From Saprospiraceae bacterium (GTDB lineage: Bacteria; Bacteroidota; Bacteroidia; Chitinophagales; Saprospiraceae): a DNA stretch of 35,022 nucleotides. The translations under genes were made by a program, and so were the position numbers. The stretch covers positions 1-35,022 of the forward strand of contig JABSSL010000118.1 in NCBI GenBank assembly GCA_013214355.1, in the 5' to 3' direction. Of the stretch, positions 24,122 through 32,106 are shown piece by piece; within the stretch, counting starts at the first letter, position 1, and every line of letters starts with the position of its first letter. The notes beneath the pieces were generated by a model that saw only the letters and a program-made list of their open reading frames with translations, was not told the DNA's origin and did not search any database.

Positions 24122-24153
24122 AAAGGCCCTTCTGCAGGAGGGCTTTTCTTTTT
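24122..24153 (+). terminator. Intrinsic terminator 2, tandem to the first
   Basis: AAAGGCCCT (24122-24130) pairs with AGGGCTTTT (24139-24147), one G-U included, then CTTTTT. It lies 3 bases after terminator 1, so the two act in tandem and make read-through into the next gene unlikely. Confidence 0.85.
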
Positions 24154-24273
24154 GTACCCATTCATATAATGCCTTATCTTTAGGAAAGAACCCTCAAAGT
24201 CTATCCTCTGCACGTCTAACTTATTTTTTCACCAGCTAGCAATAAATTGAATCTAAATCCTTAAAGCCGAAGT

Positions 24274-24981
24274 ATGAAAAGACCTGTCGTACATTTTGAA
24301 ATTGGTTGTGAAAATCTATCAGGGACCTTAAAATTTTATGAGGAAGTCTTTAATTGGAAAGGTGTTGCAGAGGGCATTTCAGCCAGGATCGATGCCGATA
24401 CAGGGCGAGGGATATCTGGACATATTACTGCCCTTGGACACGAACCGCACAAGTACATCACCTTTTATATAGAAACGGAATCCTTAGAAGAGGATCTGAG
24501 AAAGTTAAAGGCCGCTGGTGGAGAAAAGATGCTAGGTCCTTTCCCTGTGGGAGATGGTCGAGAATTTGCTTGGTTTAAAGACCCTGCTGGGAATATGCTT
24601 GGTCTCATTACCCCATTGAAAAGGGAGAAAGGTCCAGTATCCTTGGTAAAGGAATGGTTTGAAAAATGGGAGAATGGCAACTATCAAGATCTACCGATTA
24701 CCGAAGATTTCAAGCACACTAGCCCGTTCGGCACCATCTCTGGGAAAGCCACTTACCTACAGACAGTGATGGCGAATGAAGATCAATTCCTTGGGCATAC
24801 TTTTGAGCTCTTAGATGAGGTTTACGGCGAAAACAAGGCTTGTATCCGCTATCGAGTCATGAAAGGGGAGCATGAACTAGAGGTAAGCGAGTGGCAGTAC
24901 TTTAATGGAGGTTTGATTCAGGAAATAGTGGCACACTATCACATCGGTGAGATTCGGGAAGAAAGAAAGCTTAATAGGTAA
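24274..24981 (+). CDS. VOC domain fused to SnoaL/NTF2-like domain
   Basis: The 235-residue protein has two parts. Residues 1-115 are a VOC (glyoxalase-like) domain of the CFP30B/PhnB style (VVHFEIGCENLSGTLKFYEEVFNWKG, then EFAWFKDPAGNMLGLITP). Residues about 120-230 look like a SnoaL/NTF2-like fold (LVKEWFEKWENGNYQDL, DFKHTSPFGTISGKATYLQ, VSEWQYFNGGLIQEI). The SnoaL part follows the cone-shaped beta pattern of small-molecule-binding or polyketide-cyclase-like proteins. The natural substrate is unknown. It is cytoplasmic, alone on its strand after the terminators, and convergent with the hydrolase gene (36 bases between stops). Confidence 0.75.
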   Translation: MKRPVVHFEIGCENLSGTLKFYEEVFNWKGVAEGISARIDADTGRGISGHITALGHEPHKYITFYIETESLEEDLRKLKAAGGEKMLGPFPVGDGREFAWFKDPAGNMLGLITPLKREKGPVSLVKEWFEKWENGNYQDLPITEDFKHTSPFGTISGKATYLQTVMANEDQFLGHTFELLDEVYGENKACIRYRVMKGEHELEVSEWQYFNGGLIQEIVAHYHIGEIREERKLNR

Positions 24982-25017
24982 GAGAATCATATGACTTCCC
25001 TAGGTAGGAAAAGATCC

Positions 25018-25932
25018 TCAGGAAAGTTGAGTCAGTAAATTGACCATCTCCTCCTGCAAAGCCGTTTTGACGGTAGACTCATGAGGGGAGTGTCCCCCAT
25101 CTACCAATCTTAACTCAAAATGTTTGTGCTTCTCGGCCAGTTGGATGGCCAACTTTGGGGTGGTAATCATATCGTAGCGCCCATGTACCAGATGGATAGG
25201 GATATGTGAAATCGTATGTAGGTGATTGATGATGTACTCATCCGGTAAAAAGAAGTCATTGATAGAAAAATGAGCGAGTATCCTAGCATATTGCCTTTGA
25301 TTGGCTCCCGCAAGCCTAGATTCGATTTCTGCTTGAGTATAGGGGATCTTCCGGGAGACCGATATGCCATAGTGCATTAATTCATAGGCCAGCTTATCTT
25401 GCAGCGCGGGCAGGCCTTCCAGGATTTGTTTAAAATAGTAGGAGCCGATGGAGCCGGAATGGGATGCAGGAACTTGCCTTAGATATCTGGAGACGGCTTT
25501 GGGGTAGAAAAGAGCGACTTCTCCTTCCTCGAAAAACTGCCGTTCGTTCTTAGAGGCAGTAAACAATCCGCGCAATACTAAACCGGAAACTCGATTGGGG
25601 TGTGTAATGGCAAATAGCAAGGCGAGTGTGCTCCCCCAGGAACCTCCAAAGAGAATGACCTTAGCCAGGTCTAGTTCCTCCAATAGTACCTGAATATCAG
25701 CGACTAAGTTTTGTGAAGTGTTGTTCTCTAAACTACCTGCAGGACGACTTTTGCCTGCTCCTCTTTGATCCAAAAGGATCACATTGACAACTGTAAGGTC
25801 AAAGTAGCCCAGGTCATTTTGCGAAGTACCCAAGCCAGGCCCTCCATGCAGGAATAGAATAGTCGGGCCACTCAGATTGCCATGGCGTTCGTAATAGAGT
25901 TGATGTCCATCGGTCGTTGAGAGAAAAGCCAT
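25018..25932 (-). CDS. Alpha/beta hydrolase, proline iminopeptidase family (S33)
   Basis: A 304-residue alpha/beta hydrolase with the oxyanion loop HGGPGLG (about residues 29-35), the DQRGAGKS motif, the nucleophile elbow GGSWGS (Ser98), an Asp in HGRYDMITTP and the His in DGGHSPHE. HGGPG plus DQRG(A/C)GxS is the hallmark of proline iminopeptidases, which cut N-terminal proline from small peptides. The helical cap (about 135-230) is present. Some members act on amides or other substrates, so the specificity is not certain. No signal peptide. The membrane-anchored gene at 25959 lies 26 bases upstream. Confidence 0.88.
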   Translation of the reverse strand: MAFLSTTDGHQLYYERHGNLSGPTILFLHGGPGLGTSQNDLGYFDLTVVNVILLDQRGAGKSRPAGSLENNTSQNLVADIQVLLEELDLAKVILFGGSWGSTLALLFAITHPNRVSGLVLRGLFTASKNERQFFEEGEVALFYPKAVSRYLRQVPASHSGSIGSYYFKQILEGLPALQDKLAYELMHYGISVSRKIPYTQAEIESRLAGANQRQYARILAHFSINDFFLPDEYIINHLHTISHIPIHLVHGRYDMITTPKLAIQLAEKHKHFELRLVDGGHSPHESTVKTALQEEMVNLLTQLS

Positions 25933-25958
25933 ATTCTGTTTGGTGCTTTTATGAGCTT

Positions 25959-26471
25959 TTAGCGTTCGCTAATCTTGAAATCGGGGAACTGCAACACTTG
26001 ATACGATTGCCCCTGAATACTTGTGTCCTGATAAGTGGGACTGAATTTTTTTCTTAAATAGGTAGTATAACGGCATTTAAGTGGACAGCGAGCTTCTCCA
26101 TCTAAGGCTCCAAGCGGGTATTTAATTCTGATAGAATCCTGCTCAAAGGTAAAGTTGAAACCAGCTGTGAATTTACAAGCTGGCCCCTCACCTTCTCTGA
26201 CATGGGCCGCCCTCATCCATCCTTGTCCTCTGTCTTTTAAGTGCAAGGTAACTTGGACGGTTCCTAAGGTGTCACAAAGTATCGTCTTGGTATAAGTTTG
26301 AGCAACCCAAACGCTATCGGGTAAATTGCTCTTGGGAGTAGGGTATTCCACCTTGCCCTTGTTGGTATTTCTCATTTGCGTCATCACTATACCAATGCGT
26401 CCACCGATGTAAATCAGCGCTAGAATGAAGACGAGGATTCGGACAAATAGCTTAAGCATATTGAATAGCAA
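25959..26471 (-). CDS. Membrane-anchored protein of unknown function
   Basis: A 170-residue protein with one N-terminal membrane segment (LFVRILVFILALIYIGG). It has a soluble part facing the periplasm that is rich in beta strands and has four cysteines, at CDTLG, ACKFT, ARCPLKC, probably two disulfides. A second ATG four codons in (26459) would give a tidier signal anchor. The family is not recognised. It is co-directional with the hydrolase gene 26 bases downstream. Confidence 0.58.
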   Translation of the reverse strand: MLFNMLKLFVRILVFILALIYIGGRIGIVMTQMRNTNKGKVEYPTPKSNLPDSVWVAQTYTKTILCDTLGTVQVTLHLKDRGQGWMRAAHVREGEGPACKFTAGFNFTFEQDSIRIKYPLGALDGEARCPLKCRYTTYLRKKFSPTYQDTSIQGQSYQVLQFPDFKISER

Positions 26472-26530
26472 GTTAAGCCTTTTCTAGTTTAGAATCCGTG
26501 TATTTATCGCTTGGTTATGAAGGTGCTTTA

Positions 26531-27349
26531 TCAAATGGGTGTAGGTGTAAAATCTTCGACGCTCAACCCATCGTCTTGGATTTGTTCTAGGTTTAGTATT
26601 CGCTGAAAGGGAAGTAATCCCTTGTTCTTTAGTTCCTCGTTAAGCTGGTCGGCGTACTGATGGGCAAAGCGTTCCTTTTCCTCAGAAGGAAGCGCATGAT
26701 ATCGTTCCCATCTTTGATTCCAATTCAGTTCGTCTCCTTCTGGTGCTTCGACCACTTGGCAATAATGTACATAATGACCAAATTCATGAGGAAGGGTGCG
26801 TAAAAGTTGTGTTTGGCGTACCTTATCCAGTTGTAGGCTTGTTGTAAAAGACCGTTTACCTTCCACAAAGGCGTGACCGTCTTGTTGTAGCCTTTGAAAT
26901 TCCCTTTGCATTTCAAGGCTCTGTTTTTTAGGTATTTTCAGTTGACCATCCAGGTCAATTGCTTCTAGGATGATGGCAGGTTCATGAATTCCTTCAAATT
27001 CGAATGAATAAATGAGCCTCCCCCAGACTGGATTAAGGAGCTCTTCCTTGCGTTTGGGTTGTCGCAGAATAATGAGTGATAGCTCCCCGTAGTCAGCAAC
27101 GGGAATCAATGATAGTAATTTGCACAAGTCTTCTATCGTGCAAGAATAAATACAAGTTTCCCGGGTAGCTTCTACCACGAATCGAAAGGTGTGATCTTGT
27201 ACAGTACGCTCTACCACCTTGTAGTCCGCTAAGCGTTCGTAGAATACCTTAGCATCATGCCAAGATGAAGGGATGACCATCCTATTGTTCTGGCTGCGAC
27301 CCTGTTTGGCGGTGCCAATATTCTTATTTCTTCTAGAAGGATTCTTCAT
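26531..27349 (-). CDS. Predicted zinc metallopeptidase-like protein (HEFGH motif)
   Basis: The 272-residue protein has a zincin motif His188-Glu189-Phe-Gly-His192 in TLPHEFGHYVHYC, with a candidate third ligand Glu226 in SEEKERFAHQYADQL. This spacing is typical of gluzincins. No signal peptide; the first 24 residues are basic. The N-terminal half (about 30-140) is a mixed alpha/beta region not recognised. It is a conserved-type protein whose substrate is unknown, perhaps a cytoplasmic protease or an effector-like enzyme. An internal start at Met24 would remove the basic tail. It lies 60 bases upstream of the 25959 gene. Confidence 0.62.
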   Translation of the reverse strand: MKNPSRRNKNIGTAKQGRSQNNRMVIPSSWHDAKVFYERLADYKVVERTVQDHTFRFVVEATRETCIYSCTIEDLCKLLSLIPVADYGELSLIILRQPKRKEELLNPVWGRLIYSFEFEGIHEPAIILEAIDLDGQLKIPKKQSLEMQREFQRLQQDGHAFVEGKRSFTTSLQLDKVRQTQLLRTLPHEFGHYVHYCQVVEAPEGDELNWNQRWERYHALPSEEKERFAHQYADQLNEELKNKGLLPFQRILNLEQIQDDGLSVEDFTPTPI

Positions 27350-27557
27350 CTAACTTTCGTTTACCAACCTACTTTCTCAGTATTATATGAAATCTTATCC
27401 AGATGGAAATGGATTCTATTAGTTTTATGATTCTTCTGGATCAAAGCCATAGGTGTGAATTAAGAATATATTCTAAGTCAGTTCCAGGTTTAAGCATTGC
27501 TTTCGGAGCTAATAGAAGATAGTGAATCGTTGGTGAGGAAGCACAAAAAATCCTAAA

Positions 27558-28058
27558 ATGAAGAAAACAAGTGTCCTGTTATTATTATGCCTTGTTTGCA
27601 GTTGCGCAAAAACAATCGAAGTTGGGAATGAGAAAAGAACGAAGAATGTGCCCCCATCTACTACTACAGGGAAGGTTGCAGCAGTTTTGAATCAAGCCAG
27701 TATTGAACATCAGGAAAACGTGATTGAAATTTACCAAGCGTTTCAAGCAAAAAGTAAAGAAAACGAATGGCTCAGTGTGATCCATCCGCTGGAAGTAAAC
27801 GACGTCTCCTTTATCAGAATGTCCGCTTTTACTTTGGACTTAGAAAGTAAGGGTGAGGTGCAATTTCGGATATACGACAAAGGTCAATGGAGTTCTTGGA
27901 CTGAGCTGCCGGAGAGCCGAGAGCAGGTAAATCCAAACCGGAGAGTTTTTAGTGGCCTTAATATTTTTCAAGATGTGGAGAAGATCCAATTTAAGTCCAA
28001 TGGTGCCACTCAATCTCCAGTGGTATTTCGATTGTTTGTTGCCCTTAACCAAAATTAG
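27558..28058 (+). CDS. Lipoprotein paired with the secreted amidase
   Basis: A 166-residue lipoprotein: the signal MKKTSVLLLLCLVCSC ends in a lipobox, with the acylated cysteine at 16. The mature part (FTLDLESKGEVQFRIYDKGQWSSWTELPESREQVNPNRRVFSGLNIFQDVEKIQFKSNG) resembles the N-terminal domain found in some Bacteroidota N-acetylmuramoyl-L-alanine amidases (WTELPE... / VQFKSN pattern). Here it is encoded as a separate gene that stops 30 bases before the amidase start, so the two probably work together at the cell surface. The resemblance is from memory and should be checked by profile search. Confidence 0.6.
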   Translation: MKKTSVLLLLCLVCSCAKTIEVGNEKRTKNVPPSTTTGKVAAVLNQASIEHQENVIEIYQAFQAKSKENEWLSVIHPLEVNDVSFIRMSAFTLDLESKGEVQFRIYDKGQWSSWTELPESREQVNPNRRVFSGLNIFQDVEKIQFKSNGATQSPVVFRLFVALNQN

Positions 28059-28088
28059 AAGATGGGAAAATCGACCTGCTATCTGAAA

Positions 28089-29372
28089 ATGAAATTGCTT
28101 GTCCTTGTCATCCTTTTGTCTCCTGGACTTGAGATCAGTGCCCAGGACTGTGAACAACCCAACTATTGCGATAGACTTTGCTGGGGTCCCCAGGGAAATC
28201 ATCCGGCGCAATCCAATCCTGCATTTACCGACCCAAGCCATATTATTGTGCATCATTCAGGTGACAACCTAATATGGCCCGTTGGGACAGATTTCAAGCT
28301 GGTCGTTCAGGCCTACTGGGATCAGCATGTAAATACAAATGGCTGGTCGGACATCGGCTACAACTGGCTGATTGACAGAAATGGAGTAATCTATGAAGGT
28401 AGGGGGGATGGCGTTCGTGGGGCTCATTTTAGCTGTATGAACCAATCGACCACTGGCATCTGCCTGATTGGGAATTTTGAACTCGAGGCCCCATCTGAAG
28501 CTGCGCTTAATAAATTAAAAGACTTATCTGCATGGGAAGCTAGCGATAAGGACCTAGATGTGCTTACGCCGAGCCGGCACAATACTTCTCAATTGGATCT
28601 TTTCCCCTTATCTGGGCATCGGGATGGCAATCCTTCGCCTGCTCCGCACTCCTGTGCGAGTGGCACCGTCTGTCCGGGGCAAAACCTATATAGCCTCTTG
28701 CCCTTTGCCAGAATCGATGTCGGGAATTATCAGTGCTACAATGGTAATCCCAATCTACTTGATTGCACTGATGCTGTTAGTCTAGGCTGTGGCGAAATGT
28801 ATTCGGGGGAGGCTTCCCTCGATTCTTCTGGTGTCTTTTCGTATGCTTGTAATAATTGGACAGAAACAGGTCCAGAAAGAGTTCACATCATCACTCCAAC
28901 CGCTGATGGACCAATAAAAGCTGAACTGTCTGGGTTTTCAGGAGATCTCGATGTCTATATCCTGGGAAGTTGCGACCCTTCAGACTGTCTGGGAACTGTT
29001 ACCTCCAATGCCGCTATTTATGAGGAAGCCAAAGCTGGACAGTCCTATTTTGTGGTGGTAGATTCAGATGATGGTAGCGCCAGTGGGTATCAGTTATTGA
29101 TCAGCTGCCCCAGTCCAGTCGATACGGAAGACCCAAACTTAGCTTCCCTCATTACCGTATTCCCCAATCCCGCCCATGATTGGCTACATTATCGACTACC
29201 AGCTCAAGTGAAACTGCAGAAAATAGAGATCATCAATAATTTTGGGCAGATTCTACAGATAGATGATCGGCAGGGGACCATCGATGTCAGTCCTCTCCCT
29301 GCCGGAACGTATTTTCTTAGGTTTACCGATCAAAACAATAGCAAGACAAGCGTGAGGTGGGTGAAAAATTAG
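28089..29372 (+). CDS. Secreted N-acetylmuramoyl-L-alanine amidase with PPC-like and type IX sorting domains
   Basis: The start at 28089 gives a clean signal peptide (MKLLVLVILLSPGLEISAQ); an ATG at 28062 adds nine residues. In numbering from that earlier ATG, the amidase_2/PGRP domain spans about 55-215, with zinc ligands His64/65 (IIVHHSG), His186 (LSGHRDG) and Cys204 (GTVCPGQ) and the conserved Tyr100 (GYNWLIDRNG). A PPC-like beta domain follows (about 260-350, SGDLDVYILGSC...GQSYFVVVDSDDGS). The last 70 residues are a type A T9SS sorting domain (VFPNPAHDWLHY...AGTYFLRF). It cleaves the amide between MurNAc and the peptide and is exported to the surface or medium by T9SS. Confidence 0.9.
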   Translation: MKLLVLVILLSPGLEISAQDCEQPNYCDRLCWGPQGNHPAQSNPAFTDPSHIIVHHSGDNLIWPVGTDFKLVVQAYWDQHVNTNGWSDIGYNWLIDRNGVIYEGRGDGVRGAHFSCMNQSTTGICLIGNFELEAPSEAALNKLKDLSAWEASDKDLDVLTPSRHNTSQLDLFPLSGHRDGNPSPAPHSCASGTVCPGQNLYSLLPFARIDVGNYQCYNGNPNLLDCTDAVSLGCGEMYSGEASLDSSGVFSYACNNWTETGPERVHIITPTADGPIKAELSGFSGDLDVYILGSCDPSDCLGTVTSNAAIYEEAKAGQSYFVVVDSDDGSASGYQLLISCPSPVDTEDPNLASLITVFPNPAHDWLHYRLPAQVKLQKIEIINNFGQILQIDDRQGTIDVSPLPAGTYFLRFTDQNNSKTSVRWVKN

Positions 29373-29474
29373 ACGCCTATCCTGTCCAAGTTACCTCTTA
29401 GGAAGCGATAAGCTATCCATATTATCTACATTCTTTGGTCTTTAAGCTGATCCGTGCATTGAATTTTCTTGAAT

Positions 29475-29498
29475 GGCACTGTGTCTGATGGCAGTGCC
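29475..29498 (+). terminator. Hairpin after the amidase gene, possible terminator
   Basis: GGCACTG (29475-29481) pairs perfectly with CAGTGCC (29492-29498) around a 10-base loop, 102 bases after the amidase stop. It lacks a U run (TTAG follows), so termination is uncertain. Confidence 0.35.
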
Positions 29499-29658
29499 TT
29501 AGTCTGCTGTGCTGCACCGGCTAAAGTTCTATATCTCACCGAAAAGTCCGCATTTACAATTGGGAACGATTACCCTGCCTAGGTAGACCATCTTTGTAAC
29601 ATCAAATGGAAAACAAACATTACTTCACCCATCTAAAACAATCTACATGTTACTATCA

Positions 29659-30921
29659 ATGAAAGCTTATGCTAAACAGCCGCTTAATCTCTTTTCTCTC
29701 TTAATCTTGTTTTTACTACTAGGGAGTACGTCCTGTAGTAAAGAGGATAATCAGCCGAGCAATCCTCCCTCTTCCATCACTACTCCTGCAGCACTTACTG
29801 CTGCTTTAACTGAAATCTATCAGGATTCAGATGCCCCAGGATTTGCAGTGTCAGTAGTTAAGAATGATGGCATTATCTATCAACAGACCTTTGGGCAAGC
29901 GAATATTGAGGCGAACATAGCTTATTCAAACCAAACTGTTCAAGCCATTGGTTCTATCAGCAAGACCTTTGTAGCGGCTGCTATTGTAAAAGCCATAGAG
30001 CAGGGACATTTTACCTTGGAAACGGATATCAATGATATTTTACCGATTGAATTGGTAAACCCCAAGCAAGCTGATCATCCAATTCTTGTTAAGCACTTGG
30101 TCACCCATACCTCTGGTCTCCTAGATAATATCGAGATATACTTGGCAGGATATCATATTTTACCTGGAGAGGATTTATCGGGAACTGGGGCCCAATTATT
30201 GCAAGAAGCTCTGGGGGCTTCTCAGCGGCCCACGGCAGATTTAGATGAGTTTCTAGCAGAATACTATCTGGAGGATGGCGACTTATATGCCTCCAATAAC
30301 TTTGGAGCGATTGATCCTGGTACTGTTTGGAATTACTCTAATATAGCGACCTCCCTAGCTGCCTATTTAGTAGAGACGGCAACGGGAGTTGATTTTAGAA
30401 CATATGTCGCCGCCCATATTCTGGAGCCCTTGGGTATGAGCCATTCAGGCTATGATATTAGTGAATTTGATCCCCAGCAAGTTGCAACCTTGTATTGGGA
30501 CAAAAATACTCCTCTCCCTGCCTATTCCCATGAGTCTTATCCAGACGGTAGCCTAATGACCTCCAATGAGGATTTATCAAAGTACTTGCTAGATATGATG
30601 AAGGGTGTAAAAGGACAGTCCTCTACCCTCTTTTCTCCGGCTGGGTATGACCTGCTTTTTACAGGCTTACTTCCCAATGGTGTGGTTCCCGCCAGCATTG
30701 CCAAAAATCAAGGCGTTTTCTGGTTTTTGGACAACAACACCGTGCAACATTCGGGTGCAGATCCTGGTACTACTTGCCTCCTGGAATTTGATCGTTCTGG
30801 CGAATCAGGTTATTTCTTGTTGACGAATATGGATGAATCAACCGAGGAGCACTCAGTCGCTTGGCGCCAGTTCAGTACTAAGATTGAACAAGCGATCAAT
30901 GCCTTTATAGAGGCGAACTAA
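29659..30921 (+). CDS. Beta-lactamase-fold serine hydrolase (class C/esterase type), lipoprotein
   Basis: The start at 29659 gives the lipoprotein signal MKAYAKQPLNLFSLLILFLLLGSTSC; a start at 29647 adds four residues. In numbering from 29647, the nucleophile motif is Ser103-I-S-Lys106 (GSISKTF), the Tyr is Tyr230 (WNYSN) and the third motif is His368-Ser-Gly (QHSGADPG). This is the arrangement of the class C beta-lactamase / EstB / D-Ala-D-Ala peptidase family. The substrate may be peptides or esters rather than antibiotics. It should be exported and lipid-anchored. It is transcribed rightward alone, after a 287-base spacer with no clear site. Confidence 0.85.
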   Translation: MKAYAKQPLNLFSLLILFLLLGSTSCSKEDNQPSNPPSSITTPAALTAALTEIYQDSDAPGFAVSVVKNDGIIYQQTFGQANIEANIAYSNQTVQAIGSISKTFVAAAIVKAIEQGHFTLETDINDILPIELVNPKQADHPILVKHLVTHTSGLLDNIEIYLAGYHILPGEDLSGTGAQLLQEALGASQRPTADLDEFLAEYYLEDGDLYASNNFGAIDPGTVWNYSNIATSLAAYLVETATGVDFRTYVAAHILEPLGMSHSGYDISEFDPQQVATLYWDKNTPLPAYSHESYPDGSLMTSNEDLSKYLLDMMKGVKGQSSTLFSPAGYDLLFTGLLPNGVVPASIAKNQGVFWFLDNNTVQHSGADPGTTCLLEFDRSGESGYFLLTNMDESTEEHSVAWRQFSTKIEQAINAFIEAN

Positions 30922-30946
30922 TAGTGTGGTTTAAAATAAAACTATG

Positions 30947-30974
30947 GAGCGATATGGACCTGTCTGTATCGCTC
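30947..30974. terminator. Bidirectional terminator between serine hydrolase and LysE genes
   Basis: GAGCGATA (30947-30954) pairs exactly with TATCGCTC (30967-30974) around a 12-base loop. It lies 25 bases after the rightward stop and 6 bases before the leftward gene's stop. On the leftward strand it is followed by a T-rich stretch (ATAGTTTTATTTT), so it serves that direction best. Confidence 0.7.
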
Positions 30975-30980
30975 TCTTGC

Positions 30981-31610
30981 CTAATTATTTGTCCTTTTTA
31001 CTAGGGACAGCATGATACCACTAAAGATGAGCAAGGCGCCTACGATCTTATTCTGCAGGTGTACTTTTTCTCGATTTTCGAGATAGGACTTAAGTTGTTC
31101 TGCGAAGCGAGCATAGATGAGTAGAGAAATCCCATCGATTGCCAAAAAGGTTAGTGCAAGAATAGATACCTGTAGGAGGAAAGGAGCATTTGGATCAAGG
31201 AATAAAGGGAATAAGGCAGCAAAGAACACAATGGCTTTCGGGTTGGCAGCAGACATTAAAAAGCCCTCACCATACAACTTAGTAAAACTCCTCTCTTGTT
31301 CTTTGTTGGCGGAGAGCTCGATTTCGACCTTGCCAAAAATCTTCGACAAGCCCATGTAGATTAAGTAGGCTACTCCACACCACTTGATAAACTGGAAAAT
31401 GGTCCCAGAAGAAATAACAAAAGAAGCTAGCCCTACGGAAGCTAAAGCAATCTGACACAGATTGGCGCTCAGGTCCCCTAGGATCGTTCCGACGGTCCTT
31501 TTGGCGCCATATTTCATGCTATTTGCCGTAGCTAACAACACGCTGGGGCCTGGGGTAAAGGCAATGAGGAGTACAGTTCCTACAAAAGATAGCCATACAG
31601 ATAATTCCAT
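30981..31610 (-). CDS. LysE/RhtB family amino-acid exporter
   Basis: The start at 31610 (MELSVWLSFVGTVLLIAFTPGPSVLL) is preferred. An earlier ATG at 31634 would fall inside the predicted promoter and disturb the first helix. The 209-residue inner-membrane protein has about six helices and the LysE signature TPGPSVLLATANSMKYGAKRTVGTILGD, with the conserved NPKA motif (SAANPKAIVFFAALFP). It exports amino acids or related small molecules; the substrate is unknown. A predicted -7 box lies about 20 bases upstream, so it has its own transcript. Confidence 0.88.
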   Translation of the reverse strand: MELSVWLSFVGTVLLIAFTPGPSVLLATANSMKYGAKRTVGTILGDLSANLCQIALASVGLASFVISSGTIFQFIKWCGVAYLIYMGLSKIFGKVEIELSANKEQERSFTKLYGEGFLMSAANPKAIVFFAALFPLFLDPNAPFLLQVSILALTFLAIDGISLLIYARFAEQLKSYLENREKVHLQNKIVGALLIFSGIMLSLVKRTNN

Positions 31611-31631
31611 GATCGTGAGTTTTAGATGTAG

Positions 31632-31639
31632 CAAAACTA
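31632..31639 (-). promoter_or_regulatory. Bacteroidota -7 box for the LysE gene
   Basis: The minus strand reads TAGTTTTG, a match to TAnnTTTG. It predicts transcription start near 31625, 15 bases before the ATG at 31610. A TTG for the -33 region lies 16 bases upstream, slightly close, inside the hairpin arm 31653-31671. Confidence 0.45.
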
Positions 31640-31652
31640 AGTTACACTATAA

Positions 31653-31693
31653 TTGCAAGACTGTAGCCCAGCTCCTGGGCTACAGTCTTGCAA
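31653..31693 (-). terminator. Perfect 19-bp hairpin overlapping the GNAT stop codon
   Basis: TTGCAAGACTGTAGCCCAG (31653-31671) pairs exactly with 31675-31693 around a 3-base loop. The leftward GNAT gene's last codons and its TAG (31680-31682) lie inside the stem. It is followed by a weak T-rich stretch. The most likely role is intrinsic termination between the GNAT and LysE genes. Confidence 0.75.
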
Positions 31694-32102
31694 AATCTAA
31701 ATACATACCCTTGGAGGCAGGTAAAGTATCCCGAAAGCCAAATTTTTCATACAAGAAAGCAGCATCTCCATCCGCTATCAAGCTGACGTAGCAGCTCTCG
31801 GGTAAGTTTTTACGAATATAGTTCGAAATAGCATGCATAATCTGCTTACCTAGCCCCTGCCCTTGAAATTCAGGATGAACACAGATATCTACTACTTGGC
31901 AAAAACAGCCGCCATCTCCAATGACCCTCCCCATTCCAATCGGTTGTTTACCTTTCTTCAGTAATACGGTGAACAGGGAATTCGGCAGTCCTTTTTCGCT
32001 GGCTTCAATGCTTTTGGCCGAAAGGCCGCTGATCACTCGCAAGTGTCGGTAAGTTTCAGCAGGAAGTTCATTTTCGATGATGGTAAAATCGTGCATAACC
32101 AA
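31680..32102 (-). CDS. GNAT family N-acetyltransferase
   Basis: The 140-residue protein has the acetyl-CoA motif A in VVDICVHPEFQGQGLGKQIMHAI (Gln-x-x-Gly-x-Gly), and AFLYEKFGFRDT as motif B. The start is either the first Met or Met3 (32096). The substrate is unknown. The gene lies 4 bases after the thioredoxin-like lipoprotein gene in the same direction, so the two are co-transcribed. Its 3' end is folded into a long hairpin. Confidence 0.85.
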   Translation of the reverse strand: MVMHDFTIIENELPAETYRHLRVISGLSAKSIEASEKGLPNSLFTVLLKKGKQPIGMGRVIGDGGCFCQVVDICVHPEFQGQGLGKQIMHAISNYIRKNLPESCYVSLIADGDAAFLYEKFGFRDTLPASKGMYLDFARL

Positions 32103-32106
32103 AGAA

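Noticed and set aside
29588-29595. CATCTTTG as a -7 box for the serine hydrolase gene
   Set aside because: It differs from TAnnTTTG at the first base and lacks a -33 TTG at the usual distance.
29659-30921. Beta-lactamase resistance gene
   Set aside because: The SxxK/YxN/HSG layout is shared by esterases and peptidases; no feature points to beta-lactam hydrolysis.
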